A stretch of 64,000 nt of DNA from the NCBI RefSeq assembly GCF_014635085.1, contig NZ_BMCH01000002.1:450715-514714 (forward strand), written 5' to 3'. Numbering within the stretch: position 1 is the stretch's first letter; every line of letters begins with the position of its first letter. The notes beneath the pieces are model-generated. The model did not search any database. It worked only from the letters and a program-made list of their open reading frames with translations, and was not told the origin of the DNA. Positions 48,424 to 57,527 of this stretch are shown one piece after another. Source of the DNA: Asaia siamensis. Its GTDB lineage: Bacteria; Pseudomonadota; Alphaproteobacteria; Acetobacterales; Acetobacteraceae. Made by a program: the position numbers and the translations under genes.

Positions 48424-49566
48424 ATGCTGATTTCCGCCCCGACGGATTTTCGCAAGGCCGCTCGCCGCAAGCTGCCGCCTTTCCTTTTCCATTACATCGA
48501 TGGCGGGGCCTATGCGGAATATACGATGCGCCGCAATCGGGCCGATCTGTCGCATGTTGCGCTGAGACAGCGCGTCCTGCGCAATGTGTCGGGTCTGGAT
48601 ACCTCGACCACGCTTCTGGGGCAGAAGCTGAGCCTTCCTGCGGCTCTCGCACCTGTGGGCCTGACCGGCATGTATGCACGGCGTGGCGAAGTGCAGGCAG
48701 CCCGTGCGGCAGCCCGCAAGGGCATTCCCTTTACCCTTTCCACTGTCTCGGTCTGCCCGATCGAAGAGGTGCAGAGCCAGAGCCCGGCACCCATCTGGTT
48801 TCAGCTCTATGTGCTGAAAGACCGGGGTTTCATGCGCAACGTGCTTGAGCGCGCGCGTGATGCCGGGGTGACGACGCTCGTCTTCACGGTAGACATGCCG
48901 ACGCCCGGTGCACGCTATCGCGACGTTCACTCCGGCATGTCAGGCCCCTATGCTGCCGCACGGCGCATTGCCCAGGCTGTGCTGCATCCCGAATGGGCCT
49001 GGGATGTGGGGCTGAATGGCAAGCCGCATGATCTGGGCAATATCTCGACCTATCGCGGTCATCCGACAGGTCTGGAGGATTATATCGGCTGGCTGGCCCA
49101 GAATTTCGATCCGTCGATCAGCTGGAAGGATCTGGAATGGATCCGCACCTTCTGGAAAGGCCCGATGATCATCAAGGGTATTCTCGACCCTGAAGACGCC
49201 CGTGATGCGCAGCGCTTTGGCGCCGATGGCATCGTGGTGTCCAATCATGGTGGCAGACAGCTCGATGGTGTGCTGTCGAGCTGTCGCGCTCTGCCGCCAA
49301 TCGCAGACGCAGTGAAGGGGGAGATGGCCATTCTGGCCGATTCCGGTGTGCGGTCCGGTCTGGATATCGCCCGCATGGTGGCGCTTGGCGCCGATGCCGT
49401 GCTTCTGGGGCGGGCATATATCTACGCGCTGGCTGCAGGCGGGCAGAGCGGGGTCGAGAAGCTGCTCGATCTGATGGAGCGGGAATTGCGCGTGGCCATG
49501 ACCCTGACCGGGGCGCGGTCGATTGCCGAGATCACATCGGACAGTCTCGTCAGGGCCATGGGCTGA
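48424..49566 (+). CDS. lldD: L-lactate dehydrogenase (FMN, respiratory)
   Basis: 380 residues, very close to E. coli LldD across its length: [70 protein letters not shown] and the active-site [11 protein letters not shown] with the catalytic histidine. It oxidises L-lactate to pyruvate and feeds electrons to the quinone pool at the inner membrane, fitting an acetic acid bacterium. CAGGAG precedes the ATG. A dyad lies in its promoter region. Confidence 0.95.
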   Translation: MLISAPTDFRKAARRKLPPFLFHYIDGGAYAEYTMRRNRADLSHVALRQRVLRNVSGLDTSTTLLGQKLSLPAALAPVGLTGMYARRGEVQAARAAARKGIPFTLSTVSVCPIEEVQSQSPAPIWFQLYVLKDRGFMRNVLERARDAGVTTLVFTVDMPTPGARYRDVHSGMSGPYAAARRIAQAVLHPEWAWDVGLNGKPHDLGNISTYRGHPTGLEDYIGWLAQNFDPSISWKDLEWIRTFWKGPMIIKGILDPEDARDAQRFGADGIVVSNHGGRQLDGVLSSCRALPPIADAVKGEMAILADSGVRSGLDIARMVALGADAVLLGRAYIYALAAGGQSGVEKLLDLMERELRVAMTLTGARSIAEITSDSLVRAMG

Positions 49567-49570
49567 TCTG

Positions 49571-49612
49571 CCTTCACGCCCCGGTCTCACATGAGTGCCG
49601 GGGGAGTGAAGG
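49571..49612. repeat. Large stem-loop at the convergent lldD-transporter junction
   Basis: CCTTCAC-G-CCCCGG pairs with CCGGGG-GA-GTGAAGG around a 13-base loop. It sits between two converging stop codons and could end transcription in both directions, although a T-run is lacking. Confidence 0.55.
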
Positions 49613-49633
49613 GTGGGACCGGGGCGACGCTTC

Positions 49634-50614
49634 TCAGAGCGGCATCTGGAACTGGACCCAGTAACGGTCGCCGCGCGTGCTGTTCTGCACGCCCATCTCG
49701 TGCTGCCATTTGAAAGCAACCGCGTAGGGTGGTTTGAAAAACCAGATGAGTTGCGGGCCAAGTCCATATTTGGCCAGTCGGTTGCCATCGCCGACACGCC
49801 GTCCTTTCTGCACGTCATTGGTAAATTGCGACGTCACAAAGCCGTTCAGTCCGAGGCGAAGCTGGGGTAGGGCGGGGGTGAGCATGTAATTTGCGCCGAA
49901 ATCGATATTGATCACATTGCCTGATTTGTAATCGGTAGCCCCGTTTTTGGTGTTTATCTGCAATTCGCCTTCCGCTGAGACATCGAAGCGTTTTGTAGGC
50001 ATCCAAGTCAAAGCGGCCTCCTGATTGAAGCCGAAGACATGAGTCGACTCACTGACGACATCGGTCTTGCTGAAGGAGCCGATGGGCAGAAATGCCCCTT
50101 CACCGAGATAGATATGCAGCTTGGGCGTGTGCCATGAGAGATAGAGTGGCGCGAGATAGAGCCAGTTGGCGCCAAAAGCCGTGCCGCCCTGTCCCCCCGC
50201 GCGCAGCGTCAGGCTGTTGATCGCCAGAATGGCGCTGCTCGAGATCGTGGCGCCCAGAAACTCGCCGTGCCAGCTATGGAACAGCCGGGCAGCATTGGCG
50301 ATGGCGGTTGCCCTGAAGCCCGGCACTGCAGACTTCCGGCTTGTGCTCGAATAGGCGCCGTTAGGATTGACCACAAAGTAATCCTGCCACAGCGTCTGGC
50401 CGGGCGCTGGTGTCAGGGCTGGATAGATTGTCTGCACGCCCGAGGCCCAGTTGGTCTGGCCGCCTTCTGTTGCGGCGGCTTGCGTCACGATGCCTGGACA
50501 GAAGGTGCCAATGGAGAGCACCCCTGTGGCAAGCATCCCGATGGAGAATGTCCTTCTGGAAAGTGCCTTGAGGCAGAGCGTGAGGGCCACGCCGGTTTTC
50601 AGGATCTGTTTCAT
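49634..50614 (-). CDS. Outer-membrane transporter of the SphA/phenol MetA-degradation family
   Basis: 326 residues with a signal peptide (cleavage near QAAA, about residue 48, after a long N-region). The mature part has alternating beta strands typical of the MetA-pathway/SphA porins: TNWASGVQTIYPALTPAPGQTLWQDYFVVNPNGAY in outline, YLAPLYLSW, GLNGFVTSQFTNDVQ and a C-terminal WVQFQMPL ending in a hydrophobic residue. These proteins are thought to take up hydrophobic or aromatic compounds. It is divergent from the AraC gene that precedes nitrilase and aldoxime dehydratase, so uptake of an aldoxime or nitrile is plausible. Confidence 0.82.
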   Translation of the reverse strand: MKQILKTGVALTLCLKALSRRTFSIGMLATGVLSIGTFCPGIVTQAAATEGGQTNWASGVQTIYPALTPAPGQTLWQDYFVVNPNGAYSSTSRKSAVPGFRATAIANAARLFHSWHGEFLGATISSSAILAINSLTLRAGGQGGTAFGANWLYLAPLYLSWHTPKLHIYLGEGAFLPIGSFSKTDVVSESTHVFGFNQEAALTWMPTKRFDVSAEGELQINTKNGATDYKSGNVINIDFGANYMLTPALPQLRLGLNGFVTSQFTNDVQKGRRVGDGNRLAKYGLGPQLIWFFKPPYAVAFKWQHEMGVQNSTRGDRYWVQFQMPL

Positions 50615-50694
50615 CTCACCCCCGCTTGAAATCGAGCGGGAATGTCAGCATGCAGGGCGCAGGCAACTCTTGTCTGCAGGAGAGCTTTCTTTTG

Positions 50695-50729
50695 TCCGAA
50701 GGCTTCGGATTGTTCTAAAGCGGAACAAT
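50695..50729. promoter_or_regulatory. Two abutting palindromes in the divergent transporter/AraC promoter region
   Basis: TCCGAAG-G-CTTCGGA (50695-50709) is a perfect 15-bp dyad. It abuts a second perfect dyad, ATTGTTC-N7-GAACAAT (50709-50729). They lie between the divergent transporter and AraC genes and are likely regulatory. The second shares TTGTTC with the direct repeats before the nitrilase gene. Confidence 0.5.
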
Positions 50730-50808
50730 AACGATACCGCAACATTTTGCGCCGTGCTAACCGGTGGGTTACGCGGTCGGATGACAGCATTGACGGAGGC
50801 AGAATGAC

Positions 50809-51783
50809 ATGCCGCTGGTATTGCAGAGCTATGATATTGCCGGTCTGCCGCCTCGGGCGGGAGTCGAGTTCTGGCACGATATCGTCTGTCGATCTTTTGT
50901 GCCGCTTGAATGCAAGCCGGAGCAGGCCGGGTTTCAGGGGGCCGTCACCCGTCTGGCGCTCGATAATTGCAGTGTCTCGACCGTGCGTTCCAGCGCGCAG
51001 TCGGTATCGCGCACTCGCCGCCTGATCAGCGCATCAGAGGAGACCTATTATCTGCTGAGCCTCGGCGTCAGTGGCAGGGCGCAGGTATTGCAGGATGGCC
51101 GTGAGGCCATCGTCCTGCCGGGCACATTTGCGCTTTATCATACGAACCGCCCCTATACGCTGCGTTTCGACCGGGATTTCGAGCAGATCGTCTTCATGCT
51201 TCCCACCGATGCCCTGAATGCGCGCTTCGGTCATGCTGAGTATCTCACCGCGACCCTGATCGACGATTCCAATCCGCTTGTAGATCTGACCCGTCATTTC
51301 CTGACGGGGTTGATGGCCACGACGCGGCCCATGCCTGACATGCTCATGTCCAGGCTCACCGCCCAGGCCGCCGAACTGGTGGCGACCATGCTGATCGCCT
51401 CGGGTAATCGCTCAGGGGCGCCGACATCGCATCGCATGGCCATGGGGCTGCAGATACGCAATGCCATCGAGATGCGCCTGCGCGACCCGGATCTCGGGCG
51501 CAGGATGCTCGCTGAACAGTTTCGTATTTCCACGCGCTATCTCGATGATCTCTTTACCGATGAGGGCATGGGGGTTGCGGAATATATAATGAAGCGTCGC
51601 CTCGAATGGGCGCGGGATGCGCTCTCTGACCCGAGCCGTGACCGTTACCAGATCGGCGAGATCGCGCGCATGAGCGGTTTTGTCAGCCAGGCCCATTTCA
51701 GTCGGGTCTTTTCTGCGGCTCATGGCTGTGCGCCGCGTGACTATCGCAACAACCGCCAGAACAGGCTCGCCTTGCTCGTCTGA
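50809..51783 (+). CDS. AraC-family transcriptional regulator of the nitrilase/aldoxime module
   Basis: 324 residues. The N-terminal domain resembles the AraC-binding-like domain of NitR/FeaR types (LPPRAGVEFWHDIVC, YYLLSLGVSGRAQVLQDGREAIVLPGTFALYHTNRPY in outline). The C-terminal tandem helix-turn-helix is complete: RRMLAEQFRISTRYLDDLF and IGEIARMSGFVSQAHFSRVFSAAHGCAPRDYR. GGAGG precedes the ATG. It reads into the nitrilase gene 135 bp later and diverges from the transporter gene, so these are its likely targets. Confidence 0.9.
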   Translation: MPLVLQSYDIAGLPPRAGVEFWHDIVCRSFVPLECKPEQAGFQGAVTRLALDNCSVSTVRSSAQSVSRTRRLISASEETYYLLSLGVSGRAQVLQDGREAIVLPGTFALYHTNRPYTLRFDRDFEQIVFMLPTDALNARFGHAEYLTATLIDDSNPLVDLTRHFLTGLMATTRPMPDMLMSRLTAQAAELVATMLIASGNRSGAPTSHRMAMGLQIRNAIEMRLRDPDLGRRMLAEQFRISTRYLDDLFTDEGMGVAEYIMKRRLEWARDALSDPSRDRYQIGEIARMSGFVSQAHFSRVFSAAHGCAPRDYRNNRQNRLALLV

Positions 51784-51844
51784 GGGCTCTGCGAGGGCGA
51801 AAAGAGGCAGGCATGTTTTGCTTCCCTCCCAGACAAGACAGAAA

Positions 51845-51875
51845 TTCGTTCCGACCTAAGATCGATTTTGTTCCG
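51845..51875 (+). promoter_or_regulatory. 22-bp-spaced direct repeat upstream of nitrilase, candidate AraC site
   Basis: TTCGTTCCG (51845-51853) and TTTGTTCCG (51867-51875) are nearly identical and start 22 bp apart, two helical turns, the geometry of AraC/XylS operators. They end 43 bp before the nitrilase GTG. Confidence 0.55.
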
Positions 51876-51918
51876 GGCATTTCCCGCCCGATCAGATATC
51901 AACGGACGGAGCAGGAAA

Positions 51919-52947
51919 GTGAGTCTCAAGCACCCCCGATACAAGGTCGCTGTCGTGCAGGCAGCCCCTGTCTTTCTTGATCTCGATGCCACCATCGACA
52001 AGACGATCGCCCTGATCAAGGAAGCCGCCGCCTCCGGCGCCGCATTGATCGCTTTTCCCGAAACCTTCATTCCCGGCTATCCGTGGCATATCTGGCTCGA
52101 CAGCCCGGCCTGGTCGATCGGCAAGGGTTTCACCAGCCGTTATTTCGACAATTCGCTCGCTTATGACAGTCCCGAGGCCGACCGCCTGCGCAAGGCCGTC
52201 AGAGACGCAGGCATCACGGCTGTGCTGGGGCTGTCGGAGCGTTTTGAAGGCTCGCTCTATATCGCCCAGTGGGTTCTCGGCCCCGATGGCGAGACCATTG
52301 CCACCCGTCGCAAGCTGCGCGTGACCCATGTAGAGCGCACTGTCTATGGCGAGGGGGATGGCAGCGATCTGGCGGTGCATGATGTGCCGGGCCTTGGCCG
52401 GGTCGGCGCGCTCTGTTGCTGGGAGCATATCCAGCCTCTGACGAAATACGCGATGTATGCCCAGAACGAGCAGGTACATGTCGGCGCCTGGCCGAGCTTC
52501 TCGCTGTACGAGCCTTTCGCCCATGCGCTGAGCGCCGAGGTCAATACGGCAGCGTCGCGGGTGTACGCGGTCGAGGGCGGATGCTTCGTGCTGGCGCCAT
52601 GCGCCATCGTCTCCGAAGCCATGCTCGACGAGCTGTGCGACACGCCAAACAAGCGTGAGCTGCTGCGTGCAGGTGGCGCTGCGGCGCGCATTTTCGGCCC
52701 GGATGGGCGCGAACTGGCGACACCACTCGCAGCGGATGAAGAGGGGCTGCTCTACGCCGAGATCGATCTTGCGGCCATTCCGATTGCCAAGGCTTCGGCC
52801 GATCCGGTCGGGCATTATTCGCGCCCCGATGTCACCCGTCTTCTGTTCAATCCGACTAGGGCGCGGCGCGTGGAATATGTGCGACCGGCCGAGCCTGAGC
52901 CGGTGGAAAGCGCCTCTTTCTCGTTTCCGCTCTCTGGCGAGGTCTAA
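51919..52947 (+). CDS. Nitrilase (aliphatic/arylaceto type)
   Basis: 342 residues. The Glu-Lys-Cys triad is visible: E48 (FPETFIPGYPW), K132 (RKLRVTHVER) and C167 (CCWEHIQP). It converts a nitrile to the carboxylic acid and ammonia. GTG 51919 has GGAG and AGGAAA upstream. The aldoxime dehydratase gene begins four bases after its stop, so the two encode consecutive steps, aldoxime to nitrile to acid, and are transcribed together behind the AraC gene and its candidate site. The nitrilase comes first in the operon although it acts second. Confidence 0.93.
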   Translation: MSLKHPRYKVAVVQAAPVFLDLDATIDKTIALIKEAAASGAALIAFPETFIPGYPWHIWLDSPAWSIGKGFTSRYFDNSLAYDSPEADRLRKAVRDAGITAVLGLSERFEGSLYIAQWVLGPDGETIATRRKLRVTHVERTVYGEGDGSDLAVHDVPGLGRVGALCCWEHIQPLTKYAMYAQNEQVHVGAWPSFSLYEPFAHALSAEVNTAASRVYAVEGGCFVLAPCAIVSEAMLDELCDTPNKRELLRAGGAAARIFGPDGRELATPLAADEEGLLYAEIDLAAIPIAKASADPVGHYSRPDVTRLLFNPTRARRVEYVRPAEPEPVESASFSFPLSGEV

Positions 52948-52951
52948 TCCT

Positions 52952-53995
52952 ATGGAAAGCGCCATTGCTCCTCATCTCCGCTGCCCGCGAAGCCGGGAAC
53001 GGCGAAGCGCCGATGACTTTCAGCCGCCGTTTCCTGCCTGGACTGCGCGCGGCAATACAGGGTCTTCCCAGCTCGTCATGGGATATTTCGGGGTGCAATG
53101 GCGTGGGGATGCCGAAGGAGAAAAGGCAAAGGCGCTGTTGTCTGAACTCGTCAGGCAACTAGGCACGGGTGTAGCGGCCCGGAATGTCGAGCGCGCCGTG
53201 TTCGTCGATGGCGCTGGCTGTGACAATGAGGTGGCCATCGGCTACTGGCCGGATGAGGCCGCCTATCAGAGCTGGTGGCAGCAGCATGAGGCCTGGTGGG
53301 CCGATCCGGCACGGGAGAATGAGGGTGTCGGACTGTATCGCGAGATCTTCCTGCCACGAACGACCCATCTCGAAACGCTTTCCAGCGCCTCTGACCGGCT
53401 GGAAGGCGTCGGCATCATGCTGGGAGAGAGAAGTGCTGAGCCGATACAGGAACATGGCTACTGGGGTGGGATGCGCGATCGTCTGCCCGCCAGTCAGACA
53501 GAGGCGCTTGCCTCGTCAGGTGCGCGAAAGATCGGGTCAGAGACACCTCGACGGCGGTTTGTGATCAGTCATGAAGGGGTGGCCCTGATCCGGTCGGGTC
53601 AGGACTGGTCCGATGTCACAGGGGAAGAACTGGCTCTTTATCGGGACCGCATCGAACCGACGCTGCGTGCCGGCATGGATTTCCTGCGGGATGAGGGGCT
53701 GGCGATTGGCTGTCACTTCAATCGCTACATGCAGGTCAGCACTGCCAATGGTGGCAAGCCCTGTCGCAGCTTCGGCATGAGCGCCTGGCGCGATCTGGCC
53801 GCCATGGAGAACTGGGCCGAGCATCATCCGACCCACAAGGCCATTTTCGGCGATTTTCTTCAGGTGGTGCAGGCCTTGCAGGGGCGGCTCGATCTGCGCC
53901 TTTTTCATGAGGTCGCCGTGTTGCAGGCCGACGCCCAGATCCTCGAGTATATTAGCTGCCATGATCAGACCGGCATGCTGAACGGCGCGGTCTGA
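52952..53995 (+). CDS. oxd: Aldoxime dehydratase (heme, OxdB/OxdRE type)
   Basis: 347 residues, full length. It begins MESAIAPHLRCPRSR like known enzymes, and the heme-site and catalytic residues are kept: proximal H295 (HHPTHKAIF), distal H319 (RLFHEVAV), S215 (ALIRSGQDW) and R175 (HGYWGGMRDR), ending ISCHDQTGML. The ferrous heme enzyme dehydrates an aldoxime to a nitrile without water addition. Its substrate range (phenylacetaldoxime, alkyl aldoximes) cannot be told. GAGG precedes the ATG at 52952; the frame is open upstream through the nitrilase gene but that is not coding. Confidence 0.92.
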   Translation: MESAIAPHLRCPRSRERRSADDFQPPFPAWTARGNTGSSQLVMGYFGVQWRGDAEGEKAKALLSELVRQLGTGVAARNVERAVFVDGAGCDNEVAIGYWPDEAAYQSWWQQHEAWWADPARENEGVGLYREIFLPRTTHLETLSSASDRLEGVGIMLGERSAEPIQEHGYWGGMRDRLPASQTEALASSGARKIGSETPRRRFVISHEGVALIRSGQDWSDVTGEELALYRDRIEPTLRAGMDFLRDEGLAIGCHFNRYMQVSTANGGKPCRSFGMSAWRDLAAMENWAEHHPTHKAIFGDFLQVVQALQGRLDLRLFHEVAVLQADAQILEYISCHDQTGMLNGAV

Positions 53996-54033
53996 CCAGA
54001 GGGACGAGAAGGGGAGCCGCGTGCTCCCTCGCA

Positions 54034-54879
54034 TTATTTCAGGCGGAACCCGAGTGCCCTGAGCGAGGCGAGCATGGTGTCGCGCCCATGCAGCCCTGCC
54101 TTGGTGGCGATGCGTCTGACCATGGTCTCTGACCAGCGGCGGGGCGGCAGTCCCTGCTCTTTCTGGAACGCGTCATCAAGCGCGTCATAAGTGGCAATGC
54201 ATTCAGCCTCTGTGCTGGCATCATAATGCTCACGATGCAGGACAGCCTGCTGGGGCAGGCGAGGCTTGATGCTCGCTGGCTTTTCCGGGTCAGGATAACC
54301 GACGCAGAGCCCGAACAGACCGACACAGCCTTCAGGCAAGGTCAGCTTCTCGGCAATCTCCTCCGGATGATTGCGCAGGCCACCAATATAGACGGTGCCA
54401 AGCCCTGCGGCTTCAAGCGCGCTGACAGCATTCTGGGCCGCGAGGGCGGTGTCGATCGTGGCGATCAGGAAGGATTCTGCATAGTCGAGCGCTTCATGGG
54501 TTTCGCCAGCGCGTATTGCCAGTCGCTGCAGACGCGAGAGATCGGCAACCCAGACGAGAAAGACCGGTGCTGTCGCTATATGCTCCTGATTGCCGCAAAG
54601 GGCGGCAAAACGCGCACGGCGCACCGGGTCTTCAACGGCAATGACACTCCAGCATTGCAGATTGCTCGAGCTTGCGGCCGACTGGGCTGCTGCGATGGCG
54701 GCCTCGATCGTACCTTCGGGAAGCGTATCGGGCAGATAGGCCCTGACCGAGCGATGGGCGAGAAGGGCGTCGAAAACGGCGCTCTGGCTGACCGGGTTGG
54801 AGGTCAGCGCTTCGGCCAGAGCCTCAGGCAGGAGCGTGCGATAGCGCTGCTGCCAGAGGGAAGAGAGGCGATCTGTCAT
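54034..54879 (-). CDS. NADPH-dependent nitroreductase-family oxidoreductase (NfsA-like)
   Basis: 281 residues. The FMN-binding nitroreductase fold shows LLAHRSVRAYLPDTLPEGTIEAAIAAAQSAASSSNLQCWSVIAV in outline, then ALAAQNAVSALEAAGLGTVYIGGLRNHP and LFGLCVGYPD. The arrangement resembles NfsA and YcnD. It probably reduces quinones, flavins or nitro compounds. It is convergent with the aldoxime dehydratase gene, with a 38-bp gap. The start at 54879 (MTDRLS) is the simplest; 54894 adds five residues. Confidence 0.88.
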   Translation of the reverse strand: MTDRLSSLWQQRYRTLLPEALAEALTSNPVSQSAVFDALLAHRSVRAYLPDTLPEGTIEAAIAAAQSAASSSNLQCWSVIAVEDPVRRARFAALCGNQEHIATAPVFLVWVADLSRLQRLAIRAGETHEALDYAESFLIATIDTALAAQNAVSALEAAGLGTVYIGGLRNHPEEIAEKLTLPEGCVGLFGLCVGYPDPEKPASIKPRLPQQAVLHREHYDASTEAECIATYDALDDAFQKEQGLPPRRWSETMVRRIATKAGLHGRDTMLASLRALGFRLK

Positions 54880-54900
54880 GGCTGGGCTCCGCATGAGGGG

Positions 54901-54971
54901 GCCTGCCGTAAACCGGGCGGTTCAGTCCTTGCCATTGGGCTGGACTGTCAACCGCCCTGTGGGGCGCAGGC
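54901..54971. repeat. Nested inverted repeats between apt and the nitroreductase gene
   Basis: GGGCGGTT (54915-54922) pairs with AACCGCCC (54950-54957), with an inner AGTCC (54924-54928) and GGACT (54942-54946), and an outer GCCTGC (54901-54906) with GCAGGC (54966-54971). It would form a long hairpin at the 3' end of apt. No T-run follows. Confidence 0.55.
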
Positions 54972-54972
54972 C

Positions 54973-55524
54973 TCAGGCCGGGTAGGTTAGAAGCGAATGC
55001 AGTGGCACGTCCAGCTTGTCGCGGCCACCGAGACCGTCGAGTTCGACCAGCACCGACGTGCCCACAACTTCGGCGCCGACATTCTGCAGCAGCTTGATCG
55101 AGGCGGCGAGCGTGCCGCCTGTTGCCAGCAGATCATCGAGCACGACCACGCGCTGGCCGGGCTTGATGGCATCGGCCTGGATATGCAGCTCGTCATGGCC
55201 ATATTCGAGGCCGTATTTCAGCGAGATGGTCTTGCCAGGCAGCTTGCCGGGCTTGCGCAGCATGATGAAGCCGCAGCCGAGACGCATCGCGACGGGAGCG
55301 GCTGTCAGGAAGCCGCGGCTTTCGATTCCGGCCAGCAGATCGGGCTGCCAGGGCGCAATGGCGCGGGTGAGGCGTGCGGTGGCAATCTGCCAGGCATCGG
55401 CGTTACGGATCAGGGTCGAAATGTCATAGAACAGGATGCCCGGCTTGGGGAAATCCGGGATCTCGCGAATGTATTTCTTGAGATCGAGCTCGGGCTGGTC
55501 ACCATGCGGAGTGTTCTGGGTCAT
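54973..55524 (-). CDS. apt: Adenine phosphoribosyltransferase
   Basis: 183 residues. The PRPP-binding motif [18 protein letters not shown] is present, with an N-terminal [18 protein letters not shown] and the flexible loop. It salvages adenine to AMP with PRPP. The sequence matches the family over its length. The receiver protein gene lies upstream on the same strand about 100 bp away. Confidence 0.95.
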   Translation of the reverse strand: MTQNTPHGDQPELDLKKYIREIPDFPKPGILFYDISTLIRNADAWQIATARLTRAIAPWQPDLLAGIESRGFLTAAPVAMRLGCGFIMLRKPGKLPGKTISLKYGLEYGHDELHIQADAIKPGQRVVVLDDLLATGGTLAASIKLLQNVGAEVVGTSVLVELDGLGGRDKLDVPLHSLLTYPA

Positions 55525-55621
55525 GTTCCTGCTTCTCTTCCCTGCTGCATAACATCGTCAAAAGGCGCGGCATCTAGCCGCGTCATGCCTCAAATGTAAA
55601 TGTCAGGCGCTCTTACTAATG

Positions 55622-55993
55622 TCAGCGCGCCGATTCACGCGCTTTTTCGACAGCCTCGATCAGCGCTGCACGGCGAAACGGCTTGGGCAGAATCACGGCA
55701 CCCGGCACCAGATCGTCGCGCGACGAGGCGTCTTCGAAATCGCCCGAGATCAGAATGACCGGCAGACCGGGCTGGGTCTCGCGCAGTTTGCGCGCAAGGG
55801 CGTCACCATTGAGCGCGCCCGGCAGATTGAGATCGGAAATGATCAGGGACGGGGCGCGGGCTGCTGCAAGAGAAAGTGCCTCGTCAGCCGAGATGGCCCG
55901 GTCGATCGTCTGTCCGGCAGAGGAAAGGATCGCCTCGACAATAAGGGCGATTGAATCGTCATCCTCTACCAGCAGGACAGGCGAATCGGTCAT
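55622..55993 (-). CDS. Stand-alone response regulator receiver protein
   Basis: 123 residues, a single receiver domain without an output domain. The acidic pocket is D11-D12, the phosphorylation site D54 (IISDLNLPG), the switch serine S83 (LISGD) and K104 (LPKPF). It is of the CheY/FixJ-receiver type used to relay or modulate a phosphorelay. ATG 55993 has GGAGAG upstream; the frame extends to 56020. No kinase is nearby. It follows the MFS gene by 23 bp and is probably co-transcribed. Confidence 0.88.
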   Translation of the reverse strand: MTDSPVLLVEDDDSIALIVEAILSSAGQTIDRAISADEALSLAAARAPSLIISDLNLPGALNGDALARKLRETQPGLPVILISGDFEDASSRDDLVPGAVILPKPFRRAALIEAVEKARESAR

Positions 55994-56016
55994 AAATGGC
56001 TCTCCGGAAAGGCTGA

Positions 56017-57315
56017 TCACTCAGCCGAAACTACAGGGTGGTGGGCATGCGGGCGCATTACGGCAAATACGCCCATCATGAGGGCCGCAAACAGCATGAG
56101 TGCTGCCATGGGCATGGGGGTATCAGCCGGAAGAACACCGATTGCCGTGCTCGCAAGAGATCCTAGTGCATATTGCATGGTTCCCGCGAATGCAGATGCG
56201 CTTCCTGCATATTGCGACTGATTGCTCAGCGCGCCAACCATGGCATTGGGACCGATAATGCCGGTCATGCCAAGAGTAATCATCATGCATCCGACGATCG
56301 GGAGCAGCATGACCGGGCGGATATGATGCGTCGGGCCGGGATATTGTTCGGCCACCATCACGACGACCAGAAGAGCGATGGCACCCAGCACCGAAAACGC
56401 GATCCCCCAGCCGAGCATGGCAGACGAACTGACGCGCCCGACAAGTGCGCCATTGATCTGCGACGAGCCGATCATGCACACGGCGAACAGTCCGAACAGC
56501 ATGCCGTAATGGGCCGGTGTGAAACCGAAGATGTGCTCGAAAACCGTTGGCGCCGCGGTCAGATAGGTGAACGAGAGAAAGCCGCAGAAACCCCAAACCA
56601 GAGCGTTGGTGATAAAGCTTCGCTCACGGGCGATGAAGAGATAGCGATGCAGCAGCGAAAGCGGGCGCAGCTCGCGACGGCTTTCGCGTGGCAGGGTCTC
56701 GGGAAAGGCGCGCAGCAGCAGAAGCACGCAAAGCGCGCCATAAACCGCCGACACCCAGAAGATCGCCCGCCAGCTGATATAGTCGAGGGCTATCCCGCCC
56801 AGCATGGGGGCGAGAATGGGCACGATCCCCTGGATAAGGATCAGTTTCGACATCAGCTTCGCGGCGTCATTCCCTGTCGAGAGATCGCGCACGCAGGCAC
56901 TCGGGATGACGATGCTGGCCGAAGCGGCGACGGCTGCGATCAGTCTGAACAGACACATCTCGGTCATGGTCGTCGCCATGGCGCAACCGACACTGCCCAA
57001 TGTGTAAATACTCATCCCGACAAGCATGGGAATGCGTCGCCCGAAACGGTCGGCCAGTGGGCCCATGGTGATCTGTCCGATCGCCAGCCCGACCATCCAG
57101 GCTGACAGCGTCATGCCCGCGCTGCCTGCCGGAGAATGCAGCGATTTCTCGAGCGCCGGGAAGGCGGGCAGATAGATATCTGTCGAGACCGGGCCAACCG
57201 CAGTCAGAAATCCCAGAAGGAGGGGAAGCCAGCCTGGCATGGCGACAGGCACTGCGTCGGTCTGATGCCCGGTGGCTGAATTGTCAGAAAAAGAGATCCC
57301 GTCGGGAGAGGCCAT
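56017..57315 (-). CDS. Bcr/CflA-family multidrug efflux MFS transporter
   Basis: 432 residues with twelve predicted membrane helices. The Bcr/CflA signature STDIYLPAFPALEKSLH and the MFS loop motif GPLADRFGRRIPMLVG are present in the first half. The family exports bicyclomycin, sulfonamides or small peptides and amino acids by proton antiport. AGGAG precedes the ATG. It leads into the receiver protein gene downstream. Confidence 0.92.
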   Translation of the reverse strand: MASPDGISFSDNSATGHQTDAVPVAMPGWLPLLLGFLTAVGPVSTDIYLPAFPALEKSLHSPAGSAGMTLSAWMVGLAIGQITMGPLADRFGRRIPMLVGMSIYTLGSVGCAMATTMTEMCLFRLIAAVAASASIVIPSACVRDLSTGNDAAKLMSKLILIQGIVPILAPMLGGIALDYISWRAIFWVSAVYGALCVLLLLRAFPETLPRESRRELRPLSLLHRYLFIARERSFITNALVWGFCGFLSFTYLTAAPTVFEHIFGFTPAHYGMLFGLFAVCMIGSSQINGALVGRVSSSAMLGWGIAFSVLGAIALLVVVMVAEQYPGPTHHIRPVMLLPIVGCMMITLGMTGIIGPNAMVGALSNQSQYAGSASAFAGTMQYALGSLASTAIGVLPADTPMPMAALMLFAALMMGVFAVMRPHAHHPVVSAE

Positions 57316-57527
57316 GAGGCGCTCCTGCTGGATGAAGGGCTACGAAAAAATAGACGAAGGCCCCATATCGGTCGGGGCGCGCGCTCTTCAAGCGCATCAG
57401 GAACAAGGCAGTTTTCAGGCCAGTCTCTGGCAATGAGGTGTCAGATATCGCAGAGCGGGCGTTTTTCAATCTCTTTTTTGTTATCGCCCCGACTTTTAAT
57501 CTGTCCGTCCCGAAGAGCGCTACTGTA

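Noticed and set aside
46076..49566. Creatininase-like, propeller and LldD genes as a mycofactocin-like cluster (MftE and MftD are members of the same families).
   Set aside because: The creatininase-like protein is exported, LldD matches true L-lactate dehydrogenase along its whole length, and no radical SAM enzyme, MftB or precursor peptide is present.
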